This document shows, in pieces, positions 59,926 through 64,000 of a stretch of 64,000 bases of DNA. Within the stretch, counting starts at the first letter, position 1; each line of letters begins with the position of its first letter. Under the pieces are notes generated by a model. It was given only the letters and a program-made list of their open reading frames with translations, was not told where the DNA came from and ran no database searches. The position numbers and the translations under genes were made by a program. This stretch comes from Micromonospora matsumotoense (lineage in GTDB: Bacteria > Actinomycetota > Actinomycetes > Mycobacteriales > Micromonosporaceae): positions 558,001 through 622,000 of the forward strand of contig NZ_FMCU01000002.1 of NCBI RefSeq assembly GCF_900091525.1, written 5' to 3'.

Positions 59926-60924
59926 GTGGAACTGACCACCATCTGGTTTCTCCTCGTCGCCGTGCTCTTCACCGGCTACTTCATCCTCGAAGGCTTCGAC
60001 TTCGGCGTCGGCATGCTCCTGCCCGTCCTCGGCCGCGACGACCGGCAACGCCGCGTCCTCATCAACACCATCGGCCCCGTCTGGGACGGCAACGAGGTCT
60101 GGCTCATCACCGCCGGCGGCGCCATGTTCGCCGCCTTCCCCGAGTGGTACGCCACCCTCTTCTCCGGCTTCTACCTGCCCCTACTACTCATCCTGCTCGC
60201 CCTCATCGCCCGCGGCGTCGCCTTCGAATACCGCCACAAGCGCCCCGAAGCCTCCTGGAAACGCCGCTGGGACCACGCCATCTTCTGGGGCTCCGCCATC
60301 CCCGCCCTACTCTGGGGCATCGCCTTCGCCAACATCTTCCGCGGCGTACCCCTGGACGCCGACCACGAATACGTCGGCGGCCTACTCCACCTGCTGCACC
60401 CCTACGCCCTGCTCGGCGGCCTGACCACCCTCGGCCTGTTCCTCACCCACGGCGCAGTGTTCCTCGCCCTCAAGACCACCGGCGACATCCGCCACCGCGC
60501 CGGCACCCTCGCCGTCCGACTCGGCCTCGGCACCGCCGTCGTCGCCGTCGCCTTCCTCACCTGGACCCTCACCATCCGCTCCAGCCCGGCCGCCGTCGTA
60601 CTCGCCGCCAGCGTCGCCCTCGCCCTGCTCGGCGCCCTCGCCGCCGCCCGGGTACGCCGCGAAGGCTGGGCCTTCACCGGCACCGCCGTCGCCATCGCCC
60701 TCGCCGTGGCCACCCTGTTCGCCGCCCTGTTCCCCAACGTCATGCCCTCGACCCTGGACCCCGCCGGCACCCTCACCGCCACCAACGCCGCCTCCACCCC
60801 CTACACCCTCACAATCATGACCTGGGTGGCGGTGATCTTCACCCCGATCGTCCTCGCCTACCAAGGTTGGACCTACTGGGTGTTCCGCAAGCGAATCGGG
60901 GTACAGAACATCCCGCAACACTGA
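59926..60924 (+). CDS. cydB: Cytochrome bd oxidase subunit II
   Basis: A 332-residue partner of CydA with eight or nine membrane segments. FTGYFILEGFDFGVGMLLPVLGRDD, NTIGPVWDGNEVWLITAGGAMFAAFPEWYA and FEYRHK are highly conserved CydB stretches. GTG 59926 lies 15 bp after the cydA stop. The cydDC transporter genes needed for assembly are not adjacent. A two-tier stem follows the stop. Confidence 0.95.
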   Translation: MELTTIWFLLVAVLFTGYFILEGFDFGVGMLLPVLGRDDRQRRVLINTIGPVWDGNEVWLITAGGAMFAAFPEWYATLFSGFYLPLLLILLALIARGVAFEYRHKRPEASWKRRWDHAIFWGSAIPALLWGIAFANIFRGVPLDADHEYVGGLLHLLHPYALLGGLTTLGLFLTHGAVFLALKTTGDIRHRAGTLAVRLGLGTAVVAVAFLTWTLTIRSSPAAVVLAASVALALLGALAAARVRREGWAFTGTAVAIALAVATLFAALFPNVMPSTLDPAGTLTATNAASTPYTLTIMTWVAVIFTPIVLAYQGWTYWVFRKRIGVQNIPQH

Positions 60925-60935
60925 AAGACGCGCGA

Positions 60936-60993
60936 GGGGCGCGGGGACGCGGGGCCGGGGCGAGGGGGTCGCACCGGCCCCGCAACGCGCCCC
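60936..60993 (+). terminator. Terminator after cydB
   Basis: Nested stems GGGGCGCG (60936-60943) with CGCGCCCC (60986-60993) and GCGGGGCCGG (60949-60958) with CCGGCCCCGC (60974-60983), starting 12 bp past the stop. Confidence 0.75.
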
Positions 60994-61041
60994 ACACACA
61001 AACCGATCGCCGCCCCACCCACCCACCGCTATCGTCGCCGC

Positions 61042-62247
61042 ATGCGCCACACCCCCCACGTCCGGGAACTCACCGACGACGACGCCACCGCCGCCTGGCA
61101 CCTCGGCCGCACCGCCTTCGGCTCCGACCCGCAACCACCACCACCGACCACCACCCCCACCCCCGGCACCACCCGCTACGGCGCGTTCGACCACACCGGC
61201 CGCCTCATCGGCAAAGCCGCCGACCTCCACCACGACCAGTGGTGGGACGGCCGCACCGTCGCCGCCGCCGACATCGCCAGCGTCGCCGTCACCCCCGAAG
61301 CCCGCGGCCGAGGCGTCGCCCGCGCCCTGCTCACCACCCTGCTGCGCGGCGCACACGACCGGGGCGCCGCCATCAGCGCGCTCTTCCCCACCGTCGCCGC
61401 CCCCTACCGGGCCTGCGGCTGGGAAACCGCGGGCACCCTACGCACCGTCGCCCTACCCACCGCCCTGCTCACCCGCCACCAACCCACCCCACACCTCACC
61501 GTCCGACCCGGCACCTCCGCCGACCTCACCGCCGTCGACGACCTACACACCCACACCACCCGCCACCGCCGCGGCCTACTCGCCCGCAGCGGACCCCTGC
61601 ACGAACACCACCGCGCCCGCCACACCACCGACGCCACCCTGCCCTACGACGGCCTCACCCTCGTCGAACACCACGGCCACCTCGTCGGCTACGCCGGCTG
61701 GAACCGCCGCGACGGCTACGGCGACCACGGCACCCTCACCATCGAAGACCTCGCCGCCACCACCGCCGACGCCGCCCGCGAACTCGTCGGCATCCTCGCC
61801 AGCTGGCACAGCGTCGCCCCGACCCTGCGCCTGCCCCTGCTCCCCGGCGACCCCCTCACCCCCCACCTACCGGTGGAGAAGGCCCGCGAACACGAACAGG
61901 ACACCTGGATGCACCGCCCCGTCGACGTCACCCGCGCCGTCCGCGACCGGGGCTGGCCGGCACACCTGCACGGCACCGCCACCTTCACCCTCGACGACCC
62001 CCTCGCCGACTGGAACACCGGCACCTGGCACCTGGAGATCACCAACGGCAGCGCCGACCTACGCCGCACCACCACCCCCGCCGACCTGCACCTCACCGTC
62101 CGCGGCTTCGCCCTGCTCTACACCGGCGCCGCCACCGCCCGCACCATCGCCCAGGCCGGCCTGCTGCACCACCCGACCGGCACCGACCCCGCCACCCTCG
62201 ACCTGCTCGCCGCCGGCGGCCCGGCCCAACTCGGCGACTACTTCTGA
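61042..62247 (+). CDS. Eis-like GNAT acetyltransferase
   Basis: A 401-residue enzyme of the Eis group: two GNAT-like domains and a sterol-carrier-like C-terminal domain ending in a free carboxylate (GDYF). The acetyl-CoA motif is ASVAVTPEARGRGVARALLTTLL, followed by FPTVAAPYRACGWE. The C-terminal part has LHLTVRGFALLYTGAATARTIAQAG as in Eis. Mycobacterial Eis acetylates several amines of aminoglycosides and lysines of proteins or peptides. The start is ATG 61042. No regulator adjoins it. Confidence 0.85.
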   Translation: MRHTPHVRELTDDDATAAWHLGRTAFGSDPQPPPPTTTPTPGTTRYGAFDHTGRLIGKAADLHHDQWWDGRTVAAADIASVAVTPEARGRGVARALLTTLLRGAHDRGAAISALFPTVAAPYRACGWETAGTLRTVALPTALLTRHQPTPHLTVRPGTSADLTAVDDLHTHTTRHRRGLLARSGPLHEHHRARHTTDATLPYDGLTLVEHHGHLVGYAGWNRRDGYGDHGTLTIEDLAATTADAARELVGILASWHSVAPTLRLPLLPGDPLTPHLPVEKAREHEQDTWMHRPVDVTRAVRDRGWPAHLHGTATFTLDDPLADWNTGTWHLEITNGSADLRRTTTPADLHLTVRGFALLYTGAATARTIAQAGLLHHPTGTDPATLDLLAAGGPAQLGDYF

Positions 62248-62290
62248 CCCACCACCCCGGCCCGGCGTGTCCCCACCCACCGCACCGACC

Positions 62291-62333
62291 GGCGTCACCG
62301 CCGCACCACACCCCCGACCGCCGCGGTGACGCC
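62291..62333. terminator. Possible terminator between convergent genes
   Basis: GGCGTCACCGC (62291-62301) and GCGGTGACGCC (62323-62333) form an 11-bp stem with a long 21-nt loop between the Eis-like gene and the next convergent gene. Confidence 0.5.
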
Positions 62334-62390
62334 CCGACCGCCACCCGAACACGGGAAACCAGCCGTCGGGCCGCCCACCACGAACCGACC

Positions 62391-63095
62391 TCAGCGCGCC
62401 TCGCGCAACTCCGCCAACCGCGCCTCGATCTCCGCCAACTCGGCCCGCAGCTTCTCCGCCTGCTGCTCCGCCTCCGACCGCTCCGCCGACAGGATCTGCT
62501 CCACCGCCTCCTGCACCCCCGGCACGTCCACCAGCGCCACCATCCGCAACGCCTCCGCCGGCTTCACCACGTACGGCTTCGCCAACGCCTTCGCGCCCTG
62601 CTGCGCCGCCACCGTCCACTCACCGTCGGCATACGCCAACGTCACCGTCAGCCCCGCCGGCCCCTTCGGCTTCACCACCTTCGCCGGCCGACGCGCCACA
62701 GGCTTCTCCACCACCGGCACCGGCTCCACCCTCGACTCCTCCCGACGCGGCACCGGCACCGGCACCCGAGGCGTGTCCAGCACGAACTCCGGCTCCGGCT
62801 TCGATACCGACTCCACCTGCTCCACCACCGGCTCCGGCTTCGGCTCCGCCACCCGGCGACCCGCCCCGCGCGGCGCCACCGCCACATCAGCGGGGGAGAA
62901 GGGCAACTCGTCGCGGCCGAACCGCACCACCACGAACTCGTCGGACACCGCCGGATCGGTCAGCTCCACCACCTGACCCACCTGGCCGGCGATCTGCCCC
63001 GCCGACGCGGTGAACACCACCTTCGGTTTCCGCCCCGCCGTCAACGCCTCCCGGATGCCCCGCACCTCGTCATCGGACAAACCCTGGCCCACCAT
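62391..63095 (-). CDS. Uncharacterised protein, DUF6319-like
   Basis: A 234-residue protein without known function. The N-terminus (LSDDEVRGIREALTAGRKPKVVFTASAGQIAGQVGQVVELTDP) has the pattern I associate with DUF6319 proteins of actinomycetes. A Pro/Val/Glu-rich linker at about 80-140 follows, then a Lys/Ala-rich domain and a C-terminal coiled coil (about 195-234, AEQQAEKLRAELAEIEARLAELREA). It could bind nucleic acid or a small molecule. ATG 63095 is used; the longer frame to 63197 would run into the peroxiredoxin gene. Confidence 0.65.
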   Translation of the reverse strand: MVGQGLSDDEVRGIREALTAGRKPKVVFTASAGQIAGQVGQVVELTDPAVSDEFVVVRFGRDELPFSPADVAVAPRGAGRRVAEPKPEPVVEQVESVSKPEPEFVLDTPRVPVPVPRREESRVEPVPVVEKPVARRPAKVVKPKGPAGLTVTLAYADGEWTVAAQQGAKALAKPYVVKPAEALRMVALVDVPGVQEAVEQILSAERSEAEQQAEKLRAELAEIEARLAELREAR

Positions 63096-63162
63096 CACAG
63101 CCCTCTTTCGTACACGTGTGTCATTCCTGCCTTGATACCAGCCGACGGCGACAACCGGAAGA

Positions 63163-63624
63163 TCAGCCCCCCAGAACCCGCAACGCCTCATCGGCATGCT
63201 CGTTCATCCCCAACTCACTGTGCACCACCGCCAGCACCCGCCGATCCACCCCGATCACGAACGTCATCCGCCGGGTACTCAACGGCCCCAACGGCAACCG
63301 CCGCCGCACCCCGAACGCCTGCGCCACCACACCCTCGACATCCGACAACAACGGATAGTCGAACCCGTGCAACCGGGAGAACTCCGCCTGCTTCGCCACC
63401 GGATCCCGACTGATCCCCACCCGCTGCGCCCCCACCGCCGCGAACTCCGCCGCCAGATCCCGGAAGTGACAACTCTCCGCCGTACACCCACGGGTCATCG
63501 CCGCCGGATAGAAGAACAACACCACCGGCCCCGACGCCAACAACTCCGACAACCGCCGCGGCGTACCCGTCTGATCCGGCAGGACGAAATCCTCCACCAG
63601 ACCACCGACACTCACACCCACCAC
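63163..63624 (-). CDS. bcp: Peroxiredoxin, Bcp/PrxQ type
   Basis: A 153-residue thiol peroxidase. VLFFYPAAMTRGCTAESCHFRD holds the peroxidatic Cys (GCT) and, five residues on, a second Cys as expected for Bcp/PrxQ. LSDVEGVVAQAFGV and STRRMTFVIGVDRRV are conserved later blocks. It reduces hydrogen peroxide and organic peroxides using thioredoxin-like donors. The start is a GTG at 63624 with other GTGs just downstream. It is followed by the DUF6319-like gene on the same strand. Confidence 0.9.
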   Translation of the reverse strand: MVGVSVGGLVEDFVLPDQTGTPRRLSELLASGPVVLFFYPAAMTRGCTAESCHFRDLAAEFAAVGAQRVGISRDPVAKQAEFSRLHGFDYPLLSDVEGVVAQAFGVRRRLPLGPLSTRRMTFVIGVDRRVLAVVHSELGMNEHADEALRVLGG

Positions 63625-63781
63625 ACACCTCCACCGATCCGTCCGAAACGCGGTGAGCGTAAGCGATCACCCCGCCCACCACCGCACCACCGCGCCACGT
63701 GACCGCCCACACCCCGCCCACCCCACCGGCCGGGCGGTACCGTCACACCACCGCACCACAGGCCGACAGGGGAGCAGGGCA

Positions 63782-64000
63782 TTGACTCCGGTCACCGTCA
63801 TCACCGGCGGCAGCCGAGGCATCGGCGCCGCCACCGCCCGACGACTCGCCGCCGAGGGCCACCACCTCGCCATCGGCTACCGCCGCGACCACGCCGCCGC
63901 AGCCACCGTCGTCGCCGACATCCACCGCCTCGGCCGCCGCGCCATCGCCGTACCCGCCGACACCACCGACCCGAACCACATCGACCGCCTCTTCACCGCC
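63782..64000 (+). CDS. Partial short-chain dehydrogenase/reductase
   Basis: The gene runs off the right edge. From TTG 63782, with GGGGAGC about ten bases upstream, the frame reads TPVTVITGGSRGIGAATARRLAAEGHHLAIGYRRD, the start of a classical SDR with an NADP-type Arg pair after the second strand. It resembles FabG-like or glucose-1-dehydrogenase-like reductases. The catalytic Ser-Tyr-Lys is outside the window. Confidence 0.85.
   Translation, partial: MTPVTVITGGSRGIGAATARRLAAEGHHLAIGYRRDHAAAATVVADIHRLGRRAIAVPADTTDPNHIDRLFTA

Noticed and set aside
58617..63413. A 1598-codon open frame on the plus strand across cydA, cydB and the Eis-like gene
   Set aside because: It is an Arg/His/Pro-rich shadow caused by the very C-rich strand and is out of frame with three clearly recognisable genes beneath it.
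1..64000. Biosynthetic gene cluster, CRISPR array, prophage or toxin-antitoxin pair
   Set aside because: No PKS, NRPS, terpene or RiPP core genes, no regularly spaced repeats, no phage structural genes and no recognisable small toxin pair were seen.

Overview
The window reads as chromosomal DNA of a high-GC actinomycete, most likely a member of the Micromonosporaceae. The grounds are very high GC, frequent GTG starts with four-base gene overlaps, an RbpA gene, mycothiol-type MDMPI_N proteins, an Lnt/Ppm1 pair, and no sigma-independent or phage-like coding outside one short island. No rRNA or tRNA gene and no CRISPR array was seen.

Layout. 1-7.0 kb: a lysine catabolic cluster (start of a divergent KamA-like gene; then kdd, an amidohydrolase, kamD, kamE, kal and a MutL/GlmL-type reactivase), most of it translationally coupled. 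7.1-7.4 kb: a gene-less stretch with a TTGACA promoter element, internal hairpins and a strong terminator, proposed as an unannotated small RNA. 7.6-11.1 kb: lipoprotein/glycosylation genes (lnt, ppm1), fxsA and convergent rbpA. 11.3-19.4 kb: a molybdopterin oxidoreductase, an Ala-rich coiled-coil protein, and an MFS / TetR / flavin monooxygenase / SDR group tied together by two copies of one operator, then a NUDIX gene. 19.6-29.4 kb: a glycoside locus (LacI, GH3, ROK, GH31 alpha-xylosidase, GH42 beta-galactosidase) whose enzyme mix fits xyloglucan oligosaccharide breakdown, with palindromic operators. 29.4-38.1 kb: housekeeping and accessory genes (O-antigen ligase-like protein, LysE exporter, GNAT, DUF1992, MDMPI_N proteins, NmrA-like/TetR pair, CmtR-CDF metal pair, DUF1062).

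38.1-46.2 kb is an accessory island: TetR plus a virginiamycin B lyase homologue with all catalytic residues, an MFS pump, a decayed Tn3-type transposase, an ABC-F ribosome-protection protein with an upstream 17-codon leader ORF, and a decayed tyrosine recombinase. Lyase (streptogramin B) and ABC-F (streptogramin A/MLS/pleuromutilin classes) together suggest a streptogramin-type resistance module left after mobile elements degraded. 46.3-54.5 kb: VOC/WYL pair sharing a 35-bp palindrome, an APH-like kinase, GNAT, cupin, Hsp20 with a HAIR element, a XerC/D-like recombinase, TetR and an AidB-like acyl-CoA dehydrogenase. 54.5-64 kb: thymidine kinase, a UMF1-type transporter, GDPD, an acyltransferase, cytochrome bd oxidase (cydAB) behind TACTAC/GTAGTA operators, an Eis-like acetyltransferase, a Lys/Pro/Val-rich protein, a Bcp peroxiredoxin and the start of an SDR gene.

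Across the window the + strand goes from strongly G-rich (left 10 kb) to strongly C-rich (right 6 kb) whichever way genes point. This resembles a replication-skew switch of the kind seen near a terminus.
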